Source: Deltaproteobacteria bacterium (GTDB taxonomy: Bacteria > Desulfobacterota > Syntrophia > Syntrophales > JAAYKM01). Taken from it: a stretch of DNA of 5,155 bases. The number at the start of each line of letters is the position of its first letter. Within the stretch, counting starts at the first letter, position 1. Below, one piece after another: positions 1 through 5,035 of the stretch. Position numbers and translations under genes: made by a program. The DNA is taken from assembly GCA_019136935.1 (NCBI GenBank), contig JAGVTI010000208.1, positions 1 through 5,155 of the forward strand. Direction: 5' to 3'. The notes under the pieces were generated by a model, which worked only from the letters and a program-made list of their open reading frames with translations, was not told the DNA's origin and made no database searches.

Positions 1-1935
1 CAACGTCGACAGAAGAAGAAGCGGCGCGATCGCAGACCGGTAAACCAAGCCGCACACCACGAAGATGATCGCCAGGATCAGGATGATGTTCTGCGCCTGG
101 GCCTTCGCCACAACCTCGTTCACCGCCGCCAGAATCCCCAGGTAGCCGCTCGCCAGGCGGAACTGAAGGGGCTCGTAATCCTTGTTCAGTTCGATCCAGT
201 GGCGGGCGCGCTTCACCACCTGGCGGATCGTCTCACCCTGGTGATCTTTGCACCAGACCACGATATTCGCATCCTTGTGGTCGCGGCTCATCATCCGGTC
301 GAAATCGCCCGGCGCCGAACCGCCGATCACCACGTTCATCACGCTCCCCATCATCACTGCATCTTCCGGGATCACCTCCCACTTCGGATCCCCCGCATGG
401 ATGATCTTGTTCACCACCGGCGCAAAATCCGCAATCGAAAGCGTGAAACCGACCGCAGGACTCTGCTCCATGAAAATCTGGCAATCCCGGATCTTCTGCT
501 GAATCTCCGCCTGGCGGATCAGGCCCGGTTCCTTCCCTTCAACGATGAAAAAGAGCTCCTCCGTCCCCGCGAAGTTCTCGTTCATGTTCTTGATGGCCAC
601 GTTGTACCGTGAATCAGGCCACAGAATCGGAGACCCCGGGTGAACGTCACCGATATCCAGCTTGCTCGAAATGAAAATCGATACCACGAACAGGACCACC
701 CCCACGCCCACCACACCGTAGGCCGGCTTGCCCGTCGCCAGATAGGCGAATCCGCCCAGAACACGCTTCTCCAGAAAATTCGTCTTCTCCGGACGGGCGA
801 TCTTCGTGATGTTTTTCGGAACCGGAAAATACTGGAAAAGAATCGGATCGAGCATCATGACGCTCACGGCGATACTGCTGATCCAGAAACAGCAGAACAC
901 CGCCAGTTTCTGCAGCAGCGGAATGGGAGCGATGGCCACGGCGATCATACCCCCCGCCGCCGTGATGATCCCCAGCAGGCCCGGCGGCAGGATGCTCTCC
1001 ATGCACATCAGGCTCGCCTTCTGCTTGTCGCGGTATTCGTCGTACAACTCAAAGTAACGCTGACACATCTGGACCGAATGGCTGATCGTAATCGCCGCGC
1101 ACAACAGCGGAATGACCAGGATCAGCGGGTCCAGGCTGAATCCCAGAACCCCGCAGAAACCCAGACCCCAGATCGAACTGATGAACGCCGAAACCATGGG
1201 GATGATCATCCCCGTCAGATTCCGGTAGTATATGAACAGAAGAAGAAGCATCACTCCGAAGGTGAAAAACAGGATCTTCACCGTCTCCACCCGGTAGTGG
1301 AATATCCACCCCGTCAGCATCGGCTCCCCGGCGGCATACACCTCCGTGTTCTCATCGCTCATGTCCTTCACGAGCTGGTTGACCTTTGAAAACACCTCGT
1401 CGTAACTGAACTGTCCCTCGATGAAGTTGGCCGAAAGAAGGGCGCACTGGTTGTTATAGGCGATCAGGGGACCGTAAACCGCGTCGTTCAGGTGGATATT
1501 CCGTGCCAGGATCTCGATCTCACGGTCGGTCTTAGGCACCTCGGGCATGATCGCCTTGAACGACAGGTTCCCTCCCGACGTCACCTCCACCTGCTTCACC
1601 CGCGGTGAAGCCAGGGAGGTGACCTGGTAATGGTTCACCCCGGGTATCGAATCCAGGTAGTTCTGCATGTGCTGGATCTTCGTCAGGGTCGGGATATTGA
1701 ACACATCCCCCTTCTTCACCTTCAACATCACCAGCACCATGTGCGATCCGCCCAGCTTGTCCTTGTACTTCTCGTGAACCGCACGGAACGGGTGATTCGT
1801 CGGAAGCTGGTCGTCATAGTTCGTGGCGATCCGGATGTTCATCAAAAAATAAAGGAAGAAGAGCGTGACCGCCAGGATAAAGCCCAGGATCATCAAACGC
1901 TTCTTCAATATGAATTCAGCGAAATTCTTAAGCAT
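1..1935 (-). CDS. RND-superfamily exporter, HAE3/MMPL-like (C-terminal part outside window)
   Basis: Predicted inner-membrane proton-driven exporter of the RND superfamily, closest in layout to the HAE3/MMPL group that moves lipids or other hydrophobic compounds. The frame is open without interruption for 645 codons from ATG at 1935 to the window edge; family members are about 750-900 residues, so roughly the last four membrane helices are missing only because the window ends. Visible plan: cytoplasmic start MLKNFAEFILKKR, TM1 about 14-32, first periplasmic loop about 33-215, TM2-TM6 about 217-362, a cytoplasmic linker, TM7 about 406-423, second periplasmic domain about 424-612 containing GSPILWPDSRYN (434-445), TM8 from about 614. 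The start is fixed by GAGGAGGG five bases upstream. It lies 17 bp after the YCF48-repeat lipoprotein gene, so the two are co-transcribed. Oddity: TM4 reads AAITISHSVQ where many RND pumps have GxGxDY, so the usual relay aspartate is absent. Family call is firm; substrate unknown. Confidence 0.9.
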   Translation of the reverse strand, partial: MLKNFAEFILKKRLMILGFILAVTLFFLYFLMNIRIATNYDDQLPTNHPFRAVHEKYKDKLGGSHMVLVMLKVKKGDVFNIPTLTKIQHMQNYLDSIPGVNHYQVTSLASPRVKQVEVTSGGNLSFKAIMPEVPKTDREIEILARNIHLNDAVYGPLIAYNNQCALLSANFIEGQFSYDEVFSKVNQLVKDMSDENTEVYAAGEPMLTGWIFHYRVETVKILFFTFGVMLLLLFIYYRNLTGMIIPMVSAFISSIWGLGFCGVLGFSLDPLILVIPLLCAAITISHSVQMCQRYFELYDEYRDKQKASLMCMESILPPGLLGIITAAGGMIAVAIAPIPLLQKLAVFCCFWISSIAVSVMMLDPILFQYFPVPKNITKIARPEKTNFLEKRVLGGFAYLATGKPAYGVVGVGVVLFVVSIFISSKLDIGDVHPGSPILWPDSRYNVAIKNMNENFAGTEELFFIVEGKEPGLIRQAEIQQKIRDCQIFMEQSPAVGFTLSIADFAPVVNKIIHAGDPKWEVIPEDAVMMGSVMNVVIGGSAPGDFDRMMSRDHKDANIVVWCKDHQGETIRQVVKRARHWIELNKDYEPLQFRLASGYLGILAAVNEVVAKAQAQNIILILAIIFVVCGLVYRSAIAPLLLLSTL

Positions 1936-1952
1936 GTAGTCCCTCCTCTATA

Positions 1953-3071
1953 CTAGATGATCTTCTCCCAGTTCTGACCGCCGTCCTTGCTGATCATGAT
2001 CGTGCCCAGACCGCCCACCGCAACATATTTGTCCTGAACGTCCTTCACAACCGTGATGGCCCTGATCCAGGAAAAATTCTGTACCGCGGCCGGCTTGAAT
2101 TCCTTCCACGTCTTACCCCCGTCCTTCGTCTCGATGATCGTGGCGGCATTCCCAACGGCATAACCCCGATCCCCCGACACGGCGATCCCGAACAGAGACT
2201 GAACAACGGTGGATGAAAGGGCCTTCCAGCTCTTACCACCGTTCTCCGTATGCAGGAGGGTGCCATTCAAACCCGTGGCCCACCCTTCTCTCTCATCCTT
2301 GAAATAGGCGCTGAACAAATCTTCCAGCTGACCGCTCGACTGCTTCGTCCACTTCAATCCCCCGTCTTCCGTGACCCAGATCGAACCCGCCTCGCCCACG
2401 GCCCAACCCTTCAGGGGATTGACAAACACGATTTCGTTGATCATCGGGTTCAGAGGAATCACGCTCTCTGCCTCCCCCATCTCCTCTTCCGCCGCAAATT
2501 CCTCCTTCAGGGCGGCCATCTTCTCTTCCTCGGTCATCCCTTCCGTCACAACATCGGACTCCTGCTCCTCGGAAAACTGGTCCGTCATGTCCGTCCATGT
2601 CTGCCCCCCGTCCTCCGTCCGGAGAAACAACGAAAAAACGCCCCCGGCAAATCCATGCTTCTCGTCGAGAAACTTCACGCACATCAGGTCGTCCTTCGTC
2701 CCGCTGTTCAAAGGCTGCCAGGTCCGGCCGCCGTCTTCCGTCCTGATGATCGTCCCGGCCCCGCCGACCATCCACCCCCGCTTCGCATCGATAAAACTGA
2801 TCGACCGCAGGGTGTGGTTCGTCCCGCTTTTCTGCGGTGCCCATGTCTTCCCGCCGTCGGTGGTCGACAGAATCAATCCGTGATCCCCCGACGTCCAGCC
2901 GCGCTGCCCATCCACAAAACACACCGCCATCAGCTTGTTCCGAAAATTGGCGATCTGGAACTGCTCCAACTCTTCGGATTGCTCCTTGACACAACCCCAA
3001 AGAGGAACCGCCAGAAATATGCCGAGAACCATCCACAAAATCACCCGTCTCCATCTCATATCTTCCTTCAT
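1953..3071 (-). CDS. YCF48/BNR-repeat beta-propeller lipoprotein
   Basis: A 372-residue exported protein related to the YCF48/HCF136 family, whose photosynthetic members assist photosystem II assembly; in non-photosynthetic bacteria such proteins commonly sit beside RND exporters and presumably act as periplasmic partners. Residues 1-26 form a signal peptide with twin charges and a hydrophobic core, ending in LWGC with Cys27 as probable lipidation site; the Trp at -2 is not ideal for a lipobox. Seven repeats follow, each with a GW/GY/V-x-x-G half and a TxDGGxxW half: about 58-78, 99-118, 140-159, 222-241, 263-282, 303-322 and 349-368. This suits a seven-bladed propeller. An acidic stretch (about 167-203) separates repeats three and four. 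Start chosen at ATG 3071, directly after AAGGAGGGAGG and just before the signal peptide; an in-frame GTG at 3110 would add 13 unsupported residues. Leads an operon with the RND gene. The molecular role is inferred from context. Confidence 0.9.
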   Translation of the reverse strand: MKEDMRWRRVILWMVLGIFLAVPLWGCVKEQSEELEQFQIANFRNKLMAVCFVDGQRGWTSGDHGLILSTTDGGKTWAPQKSGTNHTLRSISFIDAKRGWMVGGAGTIIRTEDGGRTWQPLNSGTKDDLMCVKFLDEKHGFAGGVFSLFLRTEDGGQTWTDMTDQFSEEQESDVVTEGMTEEEKMAALKEEFAAEEEMGEAESVIPLNPMINEIVFVNPLKGWAVGEAGSIWVTEDGGLKWTKQSSGQLEDLFSAYFKDEREGWATGLNGTLLHTENGGKSWKALSSTVVQSLFGIAVSGDRGYAVGNAATIIETKDGGKTWKEFKPAAVQNFSWIRAITVVKDVQDKYVAVGGLGTIMISKDGGQNWEKII

Positions 3072-3082
3072 CCTCCCTCCTT
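3072..3082 (-). promoter_or_regulatory. Ribosome binding site of the YCF48-repeat gene
   Basis: The minus strand reads CAAGGAGGGAGGATG. The Shine-Dalgarno core AAGGAGG lies four bases before the ATG at 3071, with a second GGAGG touching it. This decides the start codon in favour of MKEDMRW and against the upstream GTG at 3110. Confidence 0.75.
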
Positions 3083-3116
3083 GATAAATGAACCCCCTTG
3101 AGAAAAACACCCTATT

Positions 3117-3160
3117 AAAAAAACCCTTAGAAGCACCTGCCAGGCACCCGCTAAAGGTTT
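3117..3160 (-). terminator. Intrinsic terminator hairpin in the leader of the lipoprotein-RND operon (putative attenuator)
   Basis: On the minus strand AAACCTTTAG (3160-3151) pairs with CTAAGGGTTT (3130-3121); all ten positions pair if one G-U wobble is allowed. The intervening 20 bases can extend the stem with GGGTGCCT against AGGTGCTT around a GGC loop, partly through wobbles. The 3' arm runs into a T7 tract (3123-3117). Read on the plus strand the same arms contain a C-A mismatch, so the element is oriented to the minus strand. It ends about 45 bases before the lipoprotein start. The next minus-strand gene upstream ends at 4223 and has its own terminator, so this one is unlikely to serve an upstream gene and may control entry into the operon. 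Confidence 0.65.
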
Positions 3161-3171
3161 GAAAAAATGGT

Positions 3172-3225
3172 GGGATGGTGGAAAATCCTCATGGGCGGAC
3201 TTGAATCCCTGTGCATGAACATCCC
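3172..3225 (-). other. Nested-stem leader RNA upstream of the terminator hairpin
   Basis: Three stems nest within 54 bases of the presumed leader. Outer: GGGATG (3225-3220) with CATCCC (3177-3172). Middle: TCATG (3218-3214) with CATGA (3193-3189). Inner: GGA (3208-3206) with TCC (3199-3197) around TTCAAG. Together with the terminator about 12 bases downstream this resembles the sensor-plus-expression-platform layout of attenuators and riboswitches. I do not recognise a known riboswitch class. A GCACAGGG stretch recalls the start of the cyclic-di-GMP-I core, but the rest of that core is absent. The stems are short, so the fold is tentative. Confidence 0.3.
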
Positions 3226-3257
3226 CCTTTGATCGATGGGAAACAGTTGAAATGTTC

Positions 3258-3284
3258 ATTATCCCGTACTACCAGTACAGACAA
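3258..3284 (-). promoter_or_regulatory. Candidate sigma-70 promoter of the lipoprotein-RND operon
   Basis: On the minus strand TTGTCT (3284-3279) and GATAAT (3263-3258) are separated by 15 bases. The -10 matches the consensus at five of six positions and the -35 at four of six; the spacer is two bases short of ideal. The predicted transcript would start near 3251 and have a leader of about 180 bases containing the nested stems and terminator hairpin. No better candidate was seen in the intergenic region. Confidence 0.3.
3266..3278. repeat. Small perfect inverted repeat, possible operator
   Basis: GTACT-ACC-AGTAC is a perfect dyad with 5-bp arms and a 3-bp centre. It fills most of the spacer between the candidate minus-strand -35 and -10 elements, where a bound repressor would block polymerase. 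The arms are short enough that chance is a real alternative. Confidence 0.3.
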
Positions 3285-3306
3285 AACGTCCATGTGGAAC
3301 AAAATG

Positions 3307-3339
3307 AACATAACAGCGGGAATACGGCTGTATTATGTT
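3307..3339. repeat. Imperfect hairpin in the AT-rich intergenic region
   Basis: AACATAACAGC (3307-3317) pairs with GCTGTATTATGTT (3327-3339): eleven base pairs with a two-base bulge around a nine-base loop, GGGAATACG. No clear T tract follows on either strand, so it does not look like a terminator. Its role is unknown. Confidence 0.4.
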
Positions 3340-3503
3340 ATATGTCTGGCCGACAAGACAATACTTGTTATACACTGGTTTAATACGGATCGAAAACTGG
3401 TATTTAGTTTGGAAAAGGCTCATTTGATCGGTAAAAGCAGGTGGAGCGTTTTATTCTCGGAACAGCCTTGATTCACTGTTCGGCAACTTGAATAACTTGG
3501 GAG

Positions 3504-3532
3504 TTGACTAAAAATTTTTTTACGTTTATAAG
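3504..3532 (+). promoter_or_regulatory. Sigma-70 promoter of the dodecin gene
   Basis: TTGACT (3504-3509) and TATAAG (3527-3532) are separated by exactly 17 bases, with an A5T7 tract in the spacer. Both hexamers match consensus at five of six positions. Transcription would begin near 3539, giving a leader of about 140 bases before the dodecin ATG. This is the strongest promoter in the window and suggests steady housekeeping expression unless the leader hairpins or a repressor intervene. Confidence 0.75.
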
Positions 3533-3548
3533 TGACTCATAAATTTCC

Positions 3549-3575
3549 TCCCGTTTCGGGACACTGAAATCAGTG
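3549..3575 (+). other. Twin adjacent hairpins at the 5' end of the dodecin leader
   Basis: TCCCG-TTT-CGGGA (3549-3561) is directly followed by CACTGA-AA-TCAGTG (3562-3575). Both are perfect dyads that touch with no gap. In RNA they would begin about 10 bases after the predicted transcription start and could stack or protect the 5' end; in DNA the second could be an operator. No T tract follows, so they are not terminators. Confidence 0.4.
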
Positions 3576-3666
3576 GTTCGCTCTTTCATCTATTAACCAA
3601 ATCTTCTTCCATCGTCATACGTGGAATCGTTTATAGAAAGATTCCCCCCAGAACGGTATTCAAGAG

Positions 3667-3673
3667 AAAGGAG
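3667..3673 (+). promoter_or_regulatory. Ribosome binding site of the dodecin gene
   Basis: AAAGGAG lies seven bases before the ATG at 3681. It fixes the start at MTESTYK and excludes an in-frame start at 3621, which would add 20 residues that are not part of the dodecin fold. Confidence 0.85.
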
Positions 3674-3680
3674 ACATGTC

Positions 3681-3893
3681 ATGACCGAAAGCACTTACAA
3701 AATTATCGAGTTGGTTGGTGTCAGCAGGATTTCCTGGGAGGATGCGGCAAAAAATGCTGTAGAGGTTGCAACCAAAACAATCAAAGACATGAGGGTCGCC
3801 GAAGTCGTCAAACTGGATTTGACCATCGAGGACGACAAGGTTTCCACTTATCGTACCCGCTTAAAGGCTTCTTTTAAGTACCTCGGTTTTTGA
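3681..3893 (+). CDS. Dodecin family protein (lacking the canonical flavin-contact residues)
   Basis: A 70-residue cytoplasmic protein of the dodecin family, which forms hollow dodecamers that store or buffer flavins or related ligands. The whole length matches the fold: beta strand YKIIELVGVS (6-15), helix SWEDAAKNAVEVATKTIKD (18-36), strands AEVVKLDLTIEDDKV (40-54) and STYRTRLKASFKYLG (55-69). In flavin-binding dodecins a Trp stacks on the isoalloxazine just before the A/F-E-V segment and a Gln contacts the ring in the third strand. Here these places hold Val39 (RVAEV) and, by my alignment, Arg58 (TYRTR). This pattern resembles the Mycobacterium Rv0379-type dodecin described as a calcium-bound form, so flavin binding should not be assumed. 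Single-gene unit with its own promoter and terminator, divergent from the lipoprotein operon. Family call is firm; ligand unknown. Confidence 0.95.
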   Translation: MTESTYKIIELVGVSRISWEDAAKNAVEVATKTIKDMRVAEVVKLDLTIEDDKVSTYRTRLKASFKYLGF

Positions 3894-3974
3894 TGATCGG
3901 GATGATTCGCTCTGAACGGTAGAGTCATACAGGATACCATTACGTTGGATCATGTTACTTCGGCTGAAGACGGG

Positions 3975-4008
3975 AAAAGGTTCTGACGAAAACGTCAGAA
4001 CCTTTTTT
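3975..4008 (+). terminator. Rho-independent terminator of the dodecin gene
   Basis: A perfect 14-bp stem (3975-3988 with 3993-4006) has the core GGTTCTGACG / CGTCAGAACC, an AAAA loop and a T6 tract (4003-4008). It lies about 80 bases after the dodecin stop codon. On the minus strand only four T's follow the GC-rich stem, so it is much better suited to plus-strand transcripts. Confidence 0.93.
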
Positions 4009-4057
4009 CATGAATTCGGGCCGACACAGAAAACCCGCCCTGCCTCCGGTTCTCCTG

Positions 4058-4099
4058 GGATAAGAAAACGTGCAATGGAGCGAGGGCCTTTTCTTATCC
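4058..4099. repeat. Perfect 11-bp inverted repeat with 20-base loop, function unknown
   Basis: GGATAAGAAAA (4058-4068) and TTTTCTTATCC (4089-4099) are perfect reverse complements around a GC-richer loop (4069-4088). It lies between two opposed terminators and outside any gene. There is no T tract beyond the arms on either strand. It could be a small mobile-repeat remnant, a stem protecting an mRNA 3' end, or part of a small RNA; the sequence does not decide. Confidence 0.55.
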
Positions 4100-4167
4100 A
4101 AAGTTTACAGCAAATAACGTGTCTCGTGTCTGTTTCACCTGCCGGATGTTTATTCTTGACCGCTTTC

Positions 4168-4201
4168 AAAAAATGGCAGGACTGTTTTACGCCCTGCCAT
4201 T
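4168..4201 (-). terminator. Rho-independent terminator of the PEP-CTERM gene
   Basis: On the minus strand AATGGCAGG (4201-4193) pairs with CCTGCCATT (4180-4172) around a 12-base loop. The arm runs into a T6 tract (4173-4168). It begins 21 bases after the stop codon at 4223, the expected place for the end of that transcript. Confidence 0.85.
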
Positions 4202-4222
4202 GAAAATGATTCGCCCAGAGAA

Positions 4223-5035
4223 CTAGGCCAACTTCCTTCTCCTGATGCCGACAAGGCCGACAAGACCGGCCCCCAAGAGCCACACGGCACCGGGAAGGGG
4301 AACCACGCTGCCTCCTCCCTTGCGCACCCCCCATTCCTCATAACCATCATTGTTCGGGTGCTCGGCGTCGCCAAATTTACTGTAAAGGTAAATGTATTGT
4401 CCCGCTACATCAGTTCGTTGCGGGAAGTAGGCATACATATCGGCTTTTCCGGATCCTGCATCGTTTTTGTAATCAAGCAGAATGGACTTCAGCACCGGAT
4501 CTGGAACTCCGTCAAGATTTGCATCGTTGAGATCATAAACCAGTGTGCCCGGCATCCCTGCCACGTCGCCTGTGTAAGACGGGGTATCTGAAATCCAAAT
4601 TTTCAATTCGACAATGGATAGCGGCGATAATTTCTCAGCACCGGATTCATTGATATCAAGCATAAACTCACGGTACAGGGTTCCGGGGACACCCCCTATT
4701 GAAGTGAGCAAACTGCCGTCTATCAAAGCGACCGTGCTCCGCAAAAGGTCATGCGTATATTGCAGATCCTTTTTATCATCCAAAGGAGCCACCCCACCGG
4801 GGTCTATACGACCGCTGGTATTGTACCCTTCCACCACAGCTGCCGAGGGGTTATCGATTCGCACAAAAGGATCCAGAACACCTGATCCCGAAGCGGATGC
4901 CGGCACCTGATTCGTGAATATGCCCCCATTGATCGTGCCATACTGCGGCACCGTCGAGAGATCAAGTGTATCGGCCCATGATGGTGCAGCAAGAAACAAT
5001 GCTGCAAAGATTATAAGAAATTTGAGCTTTTTCAT
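4223..5035 (-). CDS. Secreted PEP-CTERM-type (VPLPG) exosortase-sorted protein
   Basis: A 270-residue exported protein with a bipartite sorting layout. Residues 1-21 are a Sec signal peptide (MKKLKF, hydrophobic core, cleavage probably after SWA21). Residues 245-270 are the C-terminal sorting signal: VPLPG (245-249), a hydrophobic segment to about 263, then RRRK. Exosortase is expected to cut at this motif and pass the protein to the cell surface or extracellular polymer. The mature part has no cysteine, as is common for these substrates, and contains FMLDINESG (124-132), a Ca-loop-like DLNDANLDGVPD (168-179), and YIYLYSKFG (214-222) before NNDGYEEW (228-235). Those last motifs recur, from memory, in a broad group of PEP-CTERM proteins of unknown function. 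Start chosen at ATG 5035 because AAGGGGTGA precedes it and the signal peptide begins there; the frame opens 12 codons earlier without support. Single-gene unit with its own terminator; no exosortase is visible here. Confidence 0.88.
   Translation of the reverse strand: MKKLKFLIIFAALFLAAPSWADTLDLSTVPQYGTINGGIFTNQVPASASGSGVLDPFVRIDNPSAAVVEGYNTSGRIDPGGVAPLDDKKDLQYTHDLLRSTVALIDGSLLTSIGGVPGTLYREFMLDINESGAEKLSPLSIVELKIWISDTPSYTGDVAGMPGTLVYDLNDANLDGVPDPVLKSILLDYKNDAGSGKADMYAYFPQRTDVAGQYIYLYSKFGDAEHPNNDGYEEWGVRKGGGSVVPLPGAVWLLGAGLVGLVGIRRRKLA

Larger units (their letters stand above)
3072..3680. other. Divergent intergenic region, no convincing gene
   Basis: These 609 bases separate the minus-strand lipoprotein-RND operon from the plus-strand dodecin gene. 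The part from about 3240 to 3660 is visibly richer in A and T than the flanking genes and is dense in small inverted repeats and promoter-like elements. An 86-codon plus-strand frame at 3211-3471 lacks a ribosome site, recognisable domains or a membrane segment, so I do not call it. The stretch 3340-3500 holds nothing further that I can name apart from a TGTTATA direct repeat (two copies near 3337 and 3367). Confidence 0.6.
3894..4222. other. Convergent intergenic region, no gene seen
   Basis: These 329 bases lie between the ends of the dodecin and PEP-CTERM genes. They contain the dodecin terminator, an 11-bp inverted repeat with a 20-base loop, and the PEP-CTERM terminator. Between 4100 and 4165 I see only a tandem CGTGTCT pair near 4118. 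An 83-codon plus-strand frame starting at 3952 runs through the terminator hairpin and has no ribosome site, so it is not called. Confidence 0.7.

Noticed and set aside
640..1389. Long plus-strand open frame (249 codons) and other plus-strand frames across 199-1956
   Set aside because: They are antisense shadows of the RND gene, which has a continuous 645-codon frame, a good ribosome site and a clear membrane topology. The shadow translations are rich in His, Arg and Gln with no domain.
2250..3101. Plus-strand open frame of 283 codons opposite the YCF48-repeat gene
   Set aside because: It is the antisense of repeat-rich, GC-biased coding sequence. The minus-strand frame shows a signal peptide and seven regular repeats, while this one shows only Pro/Arg/His-rich sequence.
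3189..3218. tRNA T-arm-like sequence GGGATTCAAGTCC on the minus strand
   Set aside because: No matching acceptor, D or anticodon arms, and the 3' end does not place a CCA correctly.
3172..3225. Cyclic-di-GMP-I riboswitch
   Set aside because: Only the short GCACAGGG resemblance exists; the conserved GACGCAAAGCC and GGUAGCGG segments are missing.
3068..3259. Minus-strand frame of 63 codons overlapping the lipoprotein start
   Set aside because: It spans the terminator hairpin and lacks a ribosome site. I considered a leader peptide, but found no run of regulatory codons.
3211..3471. Plus-strand frame of 86 codons in the intergenic region
   Set aside because: No ribosome binding site, no recognisable motif, and it overlaps the candidate minus-strand promoter and leader. 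A small unknown gene cannot be fully excluded.
3952..4203. Plus-strand frame of 83 codons after the dodecin gene
   Set aside because: It reads straight through the dodecin terminator and the next gene's terminator, with no ribosome site.
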